NCBI GenBank assembly: GCA_963797765.1
Contig: CAWCQU010000003.1
Span: 1,364,001 to 1,428,000, forward strand
Length of the DNA: 64,000 nt
Direction: 5' to 3'
Source of the DNA: JBGPTK01 sp963797765
GTDB lineage: Bacteria; Acidobacteriota; Terriglobia; Acidiferrales; UBA7541
The position numbers and the translations under genes are program-made. A model generated the notes under the pieces. That model was given only the letters and a program-made list of their open reading frames with translations. It had not been told where the DNA came from and made no database searches. Positions 1-8,213 of this stretch are shown in pieces (position 1 is the first letter of the stretch; every line of letters starts with the position of its first letter).

Positions 1-2
1 AA

Positions 3-604
3 GGCGCTAGTCTGTCCGGCTGTGAAATGTCGGGAGCGACTTGGATCTACTGCGGGGCGTGCTTCTGTACAACATGGATTTCACCGAAGCATCACTCGTC
101 GGAACAGATTTCACTAATTCGGTTATGGACGGAACGCGCTTCGGAGGCGTGGACCTTAGCGTAGCCAAGGGACTCGATGCGATTAGCCACGAAGGACCGT
201 GTCGCATAGATGTGGACACGTTTTATCTTTCGCAAGGAAATATCCCCGAACGCTTCCTGGCTGGCGCGGGAGCGCCGGATGCCTTCATCGCTTACGTGAA
301 ATCGTTAATCAGCGACCCAATTGAGTACTACTCCTGCTTCATCAGCTATTCGTCGAAGGACCAGGAGTTTGCGGACCTGCTGCACTCACAAATGCGAAAC
401 AAACAACTGCGAGTGTGGTTGGCGACCGAGGATTTGAAGATCGGCGACCGATTTCGGTCGACAATAGACGAGGCGATCCGCCTGTATGACAAGTTGCTGT
501 TGGTGCTCTCGAAGGATTCCGGTTTTGAGAGTGGGACATGTGCCGCACCTACGGCGCTTAAATTCTTTTTGGACCGGATACCCAGGCCTCATGGCCTGGG
601 CTAA
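3..604 (+). pseudogene. Pentapeptide-repeat/TIR-domain protein, frameshifted and truncated
   Basis: From base 3 a frame reads G-A-S-L-S-G-C-E-M-S-G-A, a pentapeptide-repeat pattern (A/x at i-2, L/M/F at centre). The same pattern continues one frame over from a TTG at 41 (D-F-T-E-A-S-L-V-G-T-D-F), so about one base is missing near 37-40. After the repeats comes a TIR domain: CFISYSSKDQEFADLL (about residues 98-113), then a region with WLATEDLKIGD, and a strand LLLVLSKDS. The reading stops being TIR-like right after FESG, where a palindromic repeat begins at 541. The second half of the TIR fold, including the helix that normally carries the catalytic Glu of TIR NADases, is missing. The family joins protein-protein or NADase signalling to a repeat scaffold. 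This copy is probably dead. The gene also runs off the left edge. Confidence 0.7.
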
Positions 605-626
605 CTTCTGCCGCGCCTACGGCGCT
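541..626. repeat. REP-like palindromic intergenic element
   Basis: Two near-identical 18-base copies, tgccgcacctacggcgct (541-558) and tgccgcgcctacggcgct (609-626), flank a palindrome, cccaggcctcatggcctggg (581-600). The element begins exactly where the TIR reading frame loses homology, so it probably replaced the 3' end of that gene. Similar GC-rich palindromes occur at 9716, 39885, 43179 and 46533. No transposase is present. Confidence 0.6.
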
Positions 627-669
627 GGCGGAGCCGCACGGCCTGCCTGACACCATGCTGGAATCGCCG

Positions 670-1431
670 CTACCGGAATCGCGCTGACTGGCGATGCTGT
701 CCGGCAAGCGCCTCGAGGAATTTTTCGGAATCGGCGCGGGACTCGGCTGGAATTGACCGGGACTCCGCGATGCGGTCGGCGATCTGGCGAGCCATGGCGC
801 GACGCACGTCGGAATCCAGGCTTCCGCGGCGCTCGAGGAAGGTTTCGATCAATTGCAATTCTTCCACGCTGAGTGGCGGAAAATGGCCGATTGCGGTCGC
901 CGGAACGGAAGAGGAACTTTCCCACACGGACGCGAGTCCTTGCAGGGGATTCTCGCGCACCACAACCGTTCCCGCCACCAGATCGCCCAGGCGCTTGTTC
1001 TGGCGGCTGATCAGAATGCTGACGACGCCGGCGGCATAAAGCGAAGGAAGATAATCTACGGTCCGCATCAAGTTGCGCAGAATCGCATCGGGAACTCCGA
1101 TGGGGCGGCCGGAATCTTTGATCACGCGCAGGTGCGTCCAGCGTTTTCCCGGCGTTTGGCCGTTCCACACCGATTCGAAGAATGCGAAATATCCCACGTC
1201 CATGAAAAAGTACGCCACGATCAGAGCCGCCACCACCCATTGCGTCCCGGCCGCTTTGATCATTCCAATCAAGCCGAGAATTCCGCCAATGCCCACCAGC
1301 ACAAGAATGAAAGCGAATCGCAGCAGCAAATCGATGGCCAGCGCCAGGAAGCGGCTGCCGATTCCCGCGAGAGGAAACTCGATGGAGGTCTGTTCCGGTG
1401 TTTCGATGATAAGCTTGTCGGCCGAGGACAT
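670..1431 (-). CDS. RDD family membrane protein
   Basis: A 253-residue protein starting MSSADKLIIETPEQ at ATG 1431, preceded on the minus strand by GAGGAGATCACCG, a good ribosome site. The RDD signature is visible: an Arg in SRFLALAIDLLLR, the second Asp in the same helix, and GQTPGKRWTHLRV, followed by a third hydrophobic segment. There are three to four membrane helices in the first 150 residues and a charged cytoplasmic tail of about 100 residues. RDD proteins are small membrane proteins, some of them transporters, often next to MoxR/DUF58/SpoIIM genes as here. A further in-frame 75 residues upstream are low-complexity antisense of the SpoIIM gene and were not used. The start lies two bases from the start of the divergent gene. 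Confidence 0.85.
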   Translation of the reverse strand: MSSADKLIIETPEQTSIEFPLAGIGSRFLALAIDLLLRFAFILVLVGIGGILGLIGMIKAAGTQWVVAALIVAYFFMDVGYFAFFESVWNGQTPGKRWTHLRVIKDSGRPIGVPDAILRNLMRTVDYLPSLYAAGVVSILISRQNKRLGDLVAGTVVVRENPLQGLASVWESSSSVPATAIGHFPPLSVEELQLIETFLERRGSLDSDVRRAMARQIADRIAESRSIPAESRADSEKFLEALAGQHRQSARFR

Positions 1432-1433
1432 CG

Positions 1434-2423
1434 GTGATCTCCTCAAGCTGGCTTCAAAAACGGCGGCCTTACTGGAACCGCATCGATGAATTGCTGGCCC
1501 GCTCGGACAAGAGCGGCATTCGCGCTTTAACCCACGGCGAATTGCAGGAACTGGCGCTATTATACCGCCAGGCCGCTTCGGACCTGGCCACGATTCGCGA
1601 AGATCCCACCAGCAGAAATCTGGCGCACCACTTGAATCAACTTCTGGGCCGCGCACACAATCGCATCTATATGGGACGCCGCGCGCGCTTTGGCGGACTG
1701 CTCACTTTTTATCGCGATACGTTTCCGCAAATATTTCACGACACGCTTCCTTACACGCTGTCGGCAGGCGCTATTTTTTTCGCGATGGCCGCGGCGGGAT
1801 TGATGATGGCCATTGCGAATCCCGGATTCCAGCGATATTTCCTGGGCAGCGGGATGATGGAAACCATTGAGCGGCACGAAATGTGGACTCATTCCATCGT
1901 CTCGATCAAACCGCTGGCTTCCAGCGCGATCATGACCAACAACCTTACCGTTTCGTTCACCACGTTCGCTTTCGGCATCACTGCGGGCATCGGCACCGTC
2001 TGGATGCTTGCGTTCAACGGGCTGCTGTTCGGCGTGGTGAATGCAGCCTGCTGGCAGGCCGGAATGGCCGATCAGCTATTGAGTTTTGTCGCGCCGCATG
2101 GCGTTCTTGAATTGCCTGCCATCTTCATCGCGGGCGGCGCCGGATTGCTGATTGCGAAAGGATTGCTGTTCCCCGGTACCCTGCCGCGCCGCGCGTCGCT
2201 CGCCATGCAGGGAGCGCGCGCCGTTCGCTTGGTGCTCGGAATTGTGCCCATGCTCATTGTCGCCGGAGTGGTGGAAGGATTTGTTTCTCCCACCGATATC
2301 CCCGCTCGCTGGAAATATACTCTGGCTGCGGGCCTCTTTGGTTTGCTGTTGCTGTACGTTGCCAGAAAAAATCCGTCTTCTTCACAATCAGCCGGAGCTA
2401 AAACAGCCCGTGAAAATTCCTAA
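1434..2423 (+). CDS. Stage II sporulation protein M-like (DUF95/SpoIIM) membrane protein
   Basis: 329 residues from GTG 1434 with GAGGACATCG just upstream. The N-terminus WLQKRRPYWNRIDELL and the following helical region (LALLYRQAASDLA, NRIYMGR) are typical of the SpoIIM/DUF95 family outside spore formers. Five or six hydrophobic segments follow, with the family's characteristic NNLTVSFTTFAFGITAG stretch. In non-sporulating bacteria this family sits with RDD, MoxR and DUF58 genes and has no proven biochemical role. It is divergent from the RDD gene with only two bases between the start codons, and convergent with DUF58, overlapping its end by four bases. Confidence 0.85.
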   Translation: MISSSWLQKRRPYWNRIDELLARSDKSGIRALTHGELQELALLYRQAASDLATIREDPTSRNLAHHLNQLLGRAHNRIYMGRRARFGGLLTFYRDTFPQIFHDTLPYTLSAGAIFFAMAAAGLMMAIANPGFQRYFLGSGMMETIERHEMWTHSIVSIKPLASSAIMTNNLTVSFTTFAFGITAGIGTVWMLAFNGLLFGVVNAACWQAGMADQLLSFVAPHGVLELPAIFIAGGAGLLIAKGLLFPGTLPRRASLAMQGARAVRLVLGIVPMLIVAGVVEGFVSPTDIPARWKYTLAAGLFGLLLLYVARKNPSSSQSAGAKTARENS

Positions 2424-2896
2424 ATCAAGTTTCGTTCTTTCACCTGCAGGTATTCATTTACCAGCGAAATTGAGAATTCCGCCGGATTCACTTCCATCGT
2501 CAGCGCTCCCTGCTGCCGCAGCCGGCGCAACAGCAGATCCCGCCGCTGCAGGATTTCAATCGCCGCGGTGTATCGATACATTTCGGAAGGATTTTCCGGA
2601 GGCGCCGCAGCGATGCTTCGCAATTCCGGCTGACCAATCACGCCGAGCAAGACGAGATGCCGCCGCGCAATTCTTGCCGCGCAATCGATCACTTCCGGCG
2701 TCGCCGCCGTTTCGGCCAGGTCGGTGAGCCAAATGATCAAACTTCGCCGGCTCTGGAGCGAGAGCAGCATTTCAGCCGCGAGCAAATGGTCCGCTTCGAA
2801 AGGTTCGGCATGAACTTGCGCCAGGCTCTCGATCATCAACCGCAGATGGGCAACACCCTTTCCCGGGCCCGAGGCGCTGTTGTGTTTTGCGCCCAT
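2420..2896 (-). CDS. DUF58 protein, C-terminal part (separated by frameshift)
   Basis: This frame carries the end of the DUF58 protein encoded upstream: from GPGKGVAHLRLMIESLAQV through SLIIWLTDLAETA (vWA-like strand) to the C-terminus KERNLI. It overlaps the upstream frame at 2772-2896. The two frames join cleanly as QQRLGPGKG plus VAHLRLMIE if one base is removed near 2862-2866 in the stretch ggaaagggtgttgcc. On its own it has no credible start or ribosome site. It is best read as the last ~145 residues of a ~450-residue DUF58 protein. Either the gene is broken or the base is a sequencing error. Confidence 0.75.
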   Translation of the reverse strand: MGAKHNSASGPGKGVAHLRLMIESLAQVHAEPFEADHLLAAEMLLSLQSRRSLIIWLTDLAETAATPEVIDCAARIARRHLVLLGVIGQPELRSIAAAPPENPSEMYRYTAAIEILQRRDLLLRRLRQQGALTMEVNPAEFSISLVNEYLQVKERNLI

Positions 2897-3791
2897 AGGC
2901 GAGCAAGCCTACGCGGTCGCCGGAATAAAATGCCACCTGAGCAAGCGCCAACGCGGCGTTCACGGTGTAATCGAGCTTCGTCAAATGGTCGACGCTCGCG
3001 CGTAGCAGCCGCCCCGCATCAATTACGAGCCACACCGCCTGGCTGCGTTCGATCTGATTCACTTTCGTAATCAATTTTCCGCGCCGCGCGGTGGCGCTCC
3101 ACGAAATATCGCGGAATTCGTCGCCCGAGCGATAATCACGAAGGCTTTCAAATTCCCTGCCCTGACCGCGATGCCGCTTCAATCTCTTTTCCAATTCAAT
3201 CTGCCTGCTGCGAATCAAATAAATTCGCAACCGCTGCGCCTGTTCGAGATTTGGATAGACGCGAACGCTCTGTCCCAATCGAGCCCGTGCCCAGCGCTCG
3301 GCAATTTTCAGCGAACTCTGATAACGCAGCCAGACATCACCGAATCGCGCGTCTCCTCGCGCGCGTGGTTCAATCGAATAGGAGAAAGTGGTCTCTCCCC
3401 TTTCGCGAACATCAATCGTTCCGCCAGGAAGTTGGCGGCTAAACGTTTCTGGAGTCTCGTCGGTCCATTCGGCCGAAATGGTGACCCGCGATAAATTGCG
3501 CACCCTGATCATAACTTTCGGCGTCTGCCCGAGCCCCAGCGGCCCGCTCCACAAGCGGCTCACTGCGATCTCTTCCGGCTTCGGCATCCGCAACAGATCC
3601 CAAGTCCACAGAGCGCATGCAAAGATATCCCATAGGATCAATCCATATAGAAATCGCGGATCGCGCCAGGCAGGTGCGATCCAAACCAGCCCCATAAAAA
3701 GCAAAAGGAAAAACCGCCTTCCAAAACCGAAAGGGATTCGGCGGAACTTTTCCGTCGTTGCGGACACATTGACGGGCAGAAGCGGGTTCAC
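2772..3791 (-). CDS. DUF58 domain-containing protein, N-terminal part
   Basis: It starts at GTG 3791, six bases after the MoxR stop. Two hydrophobic helices (residues about 26-65) are followed by a beta-rich region and then the family signature GREFESLRDYRSGDEFRDI / SWSATARRGKL (about residues 208-240). Next is the vWA-like start AVWLVIDAGRLL. The true reading ends near GPGKG (about residue 313); the last ~25 residues are out of frame because of a one-base insertion near 2864. DUF58 proteins with a MoxR ATPase act as a chaperone-like pair, often for metal insertion or stress functions. The MoxR gene immediately upstream supports that pairing. Confidence 0.8.
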   Translation of the reverse strand: MNPLLPVNVSATTEKFRRIPFGFGRRFFLLLFMGLVWIAPAWRDPRFLYGLILWDIFACALWTWDLLRMPKPEEIAVSRLWSGPLGLGQTPKVMIRVRNLSRVTISAEWTDETPETFSRQLPGGTIDVRERGETTFSYSIEPRARGDARFGDVWLRYQSSLKIAERWARARLGQSVRVYPNLEQAQRLRIYLIRSRQIELEKRLKRHRGQGREFESLRDYRSGDEFRDISWSATARRGKLITKVNQIERSQAVWLVIDAGRLLRASVDHLTKLDYTVNAALALAQVAFYSGDRVGLLAYGRKTQQRLGPGKGCCPSAVDDREPGASSCRTFRSGPFARG

Positions 3792-3796
3792 GGAAT

Positions 3797-4744
3797 TTAT
3801 TTAGGAACCGGAATCGCCGCCAGCACCTCAGCCACAATCTGATCGGGCGTGATTCCTTCCAGGTCTGCTTCCGGCTTAAGCAAAATGCGATGGCGAAGAA
3901 TTGGCGGCGCGGCACTTTTTACGTCGTCGGGAATCATGAAATCGCGGCCTTCGATGGCAGCGATGGCCTTGGCGGCCAGCATCATCGCAATCGCCGCGCG
4001 AGGGCTTGCTCCCAAGCTCACTGCCGGGGAATTTCGCGTCGCGCGCACGATCGATACGATGTAATTGAACAATTCCGGTTCGGCTCGGACGCGCGAAACT
4101 TCTTCGCGCGCGGATTGCAGCGACTCCTCAGGGACAGGCTCGAGTCCGGAGCTATCAAGATTGCGCAGGAATCCTTGCTGGTACCGAGTCAGGATTTCGG
4201 ACTCCTCGGGCGCTTCGGGGTACCCGATCCGGATTTTCATCAGAAAGCGGTCCAATTGCGCTTCAGGCAAGGGATACGTACCTTCAAATTCCACGGGATT
4301 CTGAGTGGCGAACACCGCAAAAGAATTTGAAAGAGAGTAACTCGTCCCGTCGATTGTCACCTGCAACTCTTCCATCGCTTCGAGCAGAGCGGATTGAGTG
4401 CGGGGCGGCATGCGGTTGATCTCGTCCACCAACAGGAGATCGGTGAAGATTGGACCGCGGTGCAGATAAAAATTGCTGGTTGCCTGCTGGAAGATATTGC
4501 CGCCCAGAATATCGCCCGGAATCAAATCAGGAGTACATTGCACTCGGTTAAATTGCAGTCGAAAAATATGCGCGAGTGTTTTCACCGCTAGTGTCTTTGC
4601 CAGTCCAGGCACGCCTTCGATCAATGCGTGCCCTAGCGTCAGCACAACCACCAGCAGTTGCTCTCGCACGTCCCCTTGCCCCACGATTACTTTTGAGAAT
4701 TCTTTGCGGACATGAGAGGCCAGGGCGGCCGCTGTCATTTCCAT
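3797..4744 (-). CDS. MoxR-family AAA+ ATPase
   Basis: 315 residues. Walker A is EGVPGLAKT (43-51) and Walker B is LLLVDEINR (103-111). Sensor-1 ATQNP and the MoxR hallmark EGTYPLPEAQLDRF are also present, with a C-terminal lid helical bundle (SPRAAIAMMLAAKA). ATP-driven remodelling partner of DUF58/vWA proteins. GGGAGAAGCGA precedes ATG 4744. The start overlaps the end of the DUF4350 gene by ten bases, indicating one transcript from the multi-pass membrane gene down to DUF58. Confidence 0.93.
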   Translation of the reverse strand: MEMTAAALASHVRKEFSKVIVGQGDVREQLLVVVLTLGHALIEGVPGLAKTLAVKTLAHIFRLQFNRVQCTPDLIPGDILGGNIFQQATSNFYLHRGPIFTDLLLVDEINRMPPRTQSALLEAMEELQVTIDGTSYSLSNSFAVFATQNPVEFEGTYPLPEAQLDRFLMKIRIGYPEAPEESEILTRYQQGFLRNLDSSGLEPVPEESLQSAREEVSRVRAEPELFNYIVSIVRATRNSPAVSLGASPRAAIAMMLAAKAIAAIEGRDFMIPDDVKSAAPPILRHRILLKPEADLEGITPDQIVAEVLAAIPVPK

Positions 4745-5925
4745 TCGCTTCTCCCTGATAAAGACTTGCGAACTAGTTCCAGGTCTGCCGTGTAACCGTG
4801 CAATTGGCGGACCAAGTCGAGCGCCACGCTCTCATCCACGTTGATTCCTCGCTTGGCCCGCTCCGAGCGCGATAGCGTATCGAGAAGGGCCGCCTCGGAC
4901 CAGTTAAATTGTCCCGCGGCCGCATGGCTGAGTTCGGATAGTTTCGTTTTGGCGGGCAAACCCAGCTTCCGCAACAAAGACGAAAGAAATCTTTGGTAGG
5001 CCACCCCAACAGCTGCCGGCGCGGCGTGGGCGTTCAAATAAAGATCGCCAAGCGTTTCGACAAATTCGACAGGAGAAAGCCGCGAATCGCTCGCGGGCAT
5101 GCAAACCGGTCCTGACCGGCGCGAAAAGGTAAAAAGAAGCGCGATCAATGCGATCGCAACCTGCAAGCCCGCCCAAGGCAAGGGTGTTTTGGCAAAGAAC
5201 GCACCGAGCGATCCGCGCGCGCCGTGGAAATATTCATCCCACAATACTCTCGAATTTGGCGATCCAATCGAGTTCAAGAAAAGTGCACTATTTCCTTTTT
5301 CTCGAATCGATCCATTTGAAAGCGGCGACGACGATGCCCACCAGATCACCTGTCCCTGGCCGAAGTGATAAGACACGACAACCGGATTATTCTCATCGCC
5401 GTAAACTCCAAGTTCCACCTGTCTGGTTGATGTCCATTGATCGGGCGCAATCATGGTGATCTCTGGAGCGCCGCGCGTGAGAGGCGATGGGATCAAAGGT
5501 AGATAGGTGACCGGCTCCAGATCCGAGCTGTCAACCTCTTCCGCTGCGGCGCCGGGAGCAAATGACGCACCGCTCGCGCCGGTCACCAGCAGCCGCCCGC
5601 CACCGGAAACGAATCGGAGAATGGCGGCACGATCCGAAGCGTTCGCTTGCTGCGTCGGTTCCGCAAGCACGAACGTGACGTTCTCCGAATTTTCAGGCAG
5701 TTCCTGAGGAGATGCTTCCCACCGTTCCTCGCGAAAGCCCAAGCTCTGTAACAACAGAAATGCCGCCTTTGCACCACTCCAATCTGTCGAGTAGCTTGAA
5801 GGATAGCCCAGCGACTGTTGCGCCGGAGCCGGCTGCAAGGCGATCGTCAGCACAAACAGTAGAACCATGACCCCGATAGCGCCAATCAGGAGCCGGGTGT
5901 CTTTGGGATCGAGGAAGCCAGGCAC
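4735..5925 (-). CDS. DUF4350 domain-containing membrane protein
   Basis: 396 residues. There is one N-terminal membrane helix (about residues 12-30, LLIGAIGVMVLLFVLTIAL), then an extracytoplasmic DUF4350 region: YSTDWSGAKAAFLLLQSLGF, a Rossmann-like part with FVSGGGRLLVTG, and a conserved DEYFHG motif. A second helix (VAIALIALLFTF) follows, then a cytoplasmic helical tail. The family is almost always found between MoxR and DUF4129 genes, as here. No enzymatic role is established. It overlaps both neighbours (40 bases with DUF4129 and ten with MoxR), consistent with translational coupling. Confidence 0.85.
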   Translation of the reverse strand: MPGFLDPKDTRLLIGAIGVMVLLFVLTIALQPAPAQQSLGYPSSYSTDWSGAKAAFLLLQSLGFREERWEASPQELPENSENVTFVLAEPTQQANASDRAAILRFVSGGGRLLVTGASGASFAPGAAAEEVDSSDLEPVTYLPLIPSPLTRGAPEITMIAPDQWTSTRQVELGVYGDENNPVVVSYHFGQGQVIWWASSSPLSNGSIREKGNSALFLNSIGSPNSRVLWDEYFHGARGSLGAFFAKTPLPWAGLQVAIALIALLFTFSRRSGPVCMPASDSRLSPVEFVETLGDLYLNAHAAPAAVGVAYQRFLSSLLRKLGLPAKTKLSELSHAAAGQFNWSEAALLDTLSRSERAKRGINVDESVALDLVRQLHGYTADLELVRKSLSGRSEWK

Positions 5926-6893
5926 TCAAGTCTCTCCAATTGTTCGGCAGCTTCGTTCCAATCGGACGCAGTGGCCGGGAAGTAGCCATACCACACCAAC
6001 TCCAGCCGCGAGGTAAGTCTTGCCAACGGCGCATGGGCCTGGTTTTGGGGATCAACCAAGCGAAGCGATTCTCGCGGTGTTCGCGACCGGTCTTCAGGAA
6101 GAATTTGTATTTCCACGAGCCTCGCCACGGCCGCCCAGTAGGCGGCATGGATCGCAGCGCGGAAATCGCCCAGAGCGGATGCAGTTCTTGCATCGCGCAG
6201 CCAATCGCGCCAGCCACGCGAAACCGGGGCGCTGCCACTCAAATCGATTTGCACGCGGCTTCCTATCGAAATGCGAACGGCCCAGGACGCCAGCAGCAGC
6301 GCCGCGATCGCAATCAATCCCCAGGCGAGCACGCCGCTGATTGTTGGGGAGCGCCGCATGCGGCCAAAAACCTTTGCGAGTTGGCGCTGGATCCATCCGA
6401 GTGTTCGCGCCCGGAGGATCTCGTAATACGACGGCCCTCGCGCGCCCCGAAACTCGCGAGCCTTCAAAATGCTGTCGAGTGCCGCGTGAGAACCACGCAA
6501 ATCCTCCCCGGCGTCCGGCGCCTGGAGCGCTTGCGCCGCTTCCCGAAGCGAAGCCAGCCGGAGCTTCGCTTGCTCGACCATCGCATTCTTTTTGTGCGGA
6601 GTTCTCCCGTCCATTTCCAGGGCCGCACGCAGCCACTCCGTCTTCAAGTGGTAGGATCGCTCCTCCGTTTCCACCACCCATTCGTTGGGGAGCGTCGCCG
6701 ACCATTTGCGAGAGGCTGCGGGATCGCCGCCGGAAAGAATCGCCATTGAACCGTCGAGTTTGGAGACGTATTGCTGCAGGGTCAGATGTTGCGCAGAGAT
6801 TGGCAAAGCGGGACGGCCGGCTTGCCCGGCAGCGCCGGCTGCTCCCGGCGCTGCCACGAGCATAAACAGCCAAAGAAAATGTCCGCGAATCAT
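5886..6893 (-). CDS. DUF4129 domain-containing membrane protein
   Basis: 335 residues from ATG 6893, chosen because it gives a clean signal peptide (MIRGHFLWLFMLVAAPGAAGA) and starts 19 bases after the upstream stop. A longer start at 6950 would overlap that gene. The middle is helical and periplasmic. One transmembrane helix (VLAWGLIAIAALLLASWAV) precedes the C-terminal DUF4129 domain, which includes AAYWAAVARLVE and RTPRESLRLVD. DUF4129 is usually the C-terminus of transglutaminase-like proteins in MoxR clusters; here no transglutaminase domain is visible. Confidence 0.8.
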   Translation of the reverse strand: MIRGHFLWLFMLVAAPGAAGAAGQAGRPALPISAQHLTLQQYVSKLDGSMAILSGGDPAASRKWSATLPNEWVVETEERSYHLKTEWLRAALEMDGRTPHKKNAMVEQAKLRLASLREAAQALQAPDAGEDLRGSHAALDSILKAREFRGARGPSYYEILRARTLGWIQRQLAKVFGRMRRSPTISGVLAWGLIAIAALLLASWAVRISIGSRVQIDLSGSAPVSRGWRDWLRDARTASALGDFRAAIHAAYWAAVARLVEIQILPEDRSRTPRESLRLVDPQNQAHAPLARLTSRLELVWYGYFPATASDWNEAAEQLERLECLASSIPKTPGS

Positions 6894-6912
6894 ATCCAAA
6901 CTTGCGGCCGCC

Positions 6913-7860
6913 TCATGCCGGGGAAGCGCTTCCTGCCGCGGGACGCTCAAGCGAAGACATCATGTATTGCAGATCGAACGCTTCCTTGCGAATACGCGAA
7001 TCGTAATAACACAGCACCAGGACAATCATGAGCAGCGGTCCGGTGAGTGAACCGCCTATGGCGCCGGAAACGGACATCGAAAACGCCAGCCATGGCAGCG
7101 CTTGCGGATTCTTCGCGGTAAAAAGCATGGCCACGAAGAACGGTCCTTGGAAAACCATTGCTCCGATGTATCCAATCACGGCGGTCAGCATGCAGGCGAT
7201 GAAAATCTGCCCTCGCCGGCCGCGGGTGAGCTGCACACTGCGGCGAATAGCCTCCAATACTCCCAAATCCTCCAGAACCAGCGCCGGTATCGCCACTGCA
7301 TACCTCATCAAGATGAAGCCGAGCAAAACGACAACGGCCAGATATGTCAAAATCAAGCCAATCACAAGCACTACTGCGAGGGCCGGTCCGGGCCGGGAGC
7401 CTGCGGGCACCACAGCGATCGCCATCGTAACTCCACCCACCACCAAAACAAATAAGAACAGCACGCCCATCACTCGCAGCCAAATATTCAGGACCACACC
7501 AACGATCCGCCAGAAGTTCCCGCGAACTTTTCCATAAGAGCCGCGAACGGTCGCCTGCCGTCCCAGATAAGATTCCGACACGGCCGAAGTGGCTGCGGCA
7601 GTGGCTAGCGCGTAAACCGTCACAAAAAAAAGCAAGAACACGAAATATCCGGTCAGGATTCCGCCCACGGCGCCAGGGGAAATCTTCCCCGTGGCCGAGG
7701 GCATCTTCTGCATCGCCAGAAAAAATGCATTCATGGGAATCGAAAAAGAGGAAGGGATGGCCATAATCCCCACGAACAGCCAGAAGTGGCCGCGGTAGAG
7801 CGTGAACGTGCGGTCGAGAAGTTCACCGAGACTGAGCGGCCGAAGTTCCACTCTCTCCAT
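6913..7860 (-). CDS. Multi-pass membrane protein of the MoxR cluster (GdpD-membrane-domain-like)
   Basis: 315 residues from ATG 7860, which has a near-ideal ribosome site (GGAGGTAACA). The N-terminus RPLSLGELLDRTFTLYRGHFW is typical of membrane proteins annotated as glycerophosphoryl-diester-phosphodiesterase membrane domain or DUF975-like. Six hydrophobic segments follow, with a conserved RYAVAIPALVLEDLGVLEAIRRSVQLTRG loop spread over residues ~195-225. No catalytic domain is present. It is the first gene of the unit continuing into DUF4129, DUF4350, MoxR and DUF58. The upstream in-frame extension to 8169 has no coding character. Confidence 0.75.
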   Translation of the reverse strand: MERVELRPLSLGELLDRTFTLYRGHFWLFVGIMAIPSSFSIPMNAFFLAMQKMPSATGKISPGAVGGILTGYFVFLLFFVTVYALATAAATSAVSESYLGRQATVRGSYGKVRGNFWRIVGVVLNIWLRVMGVLFLFVLVVGGVTMAIAVVPAGSRPGPALAVVLVIGLILTYLAVVVLLGFILMRYAVAIPALVLEDLGVLEAIRRSVQLTRGRRGQIFIACMLTAVIGYIGAMVFQGPFFVAMLFTAKNPQALPWLAFSMSVSGAIGGSLTGPLLMIVLVLCYYDSRIRKEAFDLQYMMSSLERPAAGSASPA

Positions 7861-7905
7861 TGTTACCTCCACGAAGCTAGTACAGACCGCCTGAGAAAGT
7901 GCGTG

Positions 7906-7935
7906 TATATAACCATAGGGTAAACGCGAACGCAA
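7906..7935 (-). promoter_or_regulatory. Possible sigma70 promoter for the MoxR cluster
   Basis: On the minus strand TTGCGT (7930-7935) and TATATA (7906-7911) are 18 bases apart, about 46 bases upstream of ATG 7860. This is weak evidence based on box similarity only. Confidence 0.3.
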
Positions 7936-7969
7936 CGCCTGACCATCGCATCTTGTCTCTAAGCGCGGT

Positions 7970-8213
7970 TTATTCCTTATGGCTGCGACCTTCCTTGGGT
8001 CCAGCTGCCTGGTTGAATTGGAGGGAATACGAGTCGAGGCAATCCACTTGAAGAGTTGCTCCACTTGTGATTCGGTGACGATCAGACAATCTCGTCCTTG
8101 CGAATCTGTGTTCTGTAATTGAGATTTTTCCGGGCCGCCTTCCTTCGGGCCAAACTCGACTATTTTCACCGTTCACTTGCAACGGCTCAACAATCTTGCC
8201 GGGGTTCATGCGA
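7970..8213 (-). other. Out-of-frame tail of the D-LDH-like gene and spacer
   Basis: In the frame that begins about 8236 the minus strand reads A-A-L-D-P-D-N-R-M-N-P-G-K-I-V. This is the expected C-terminal motif of the FAD-linked oxidase encoded just upstream (family consensus DP...MNPGKI). The frame then stays open without obvious homology to 7970. It is therefore a displaced gene end, not a separate gene. From here to 7861 only the spacer and putative promoter of the next unit are seen. Confidence 0.6.
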
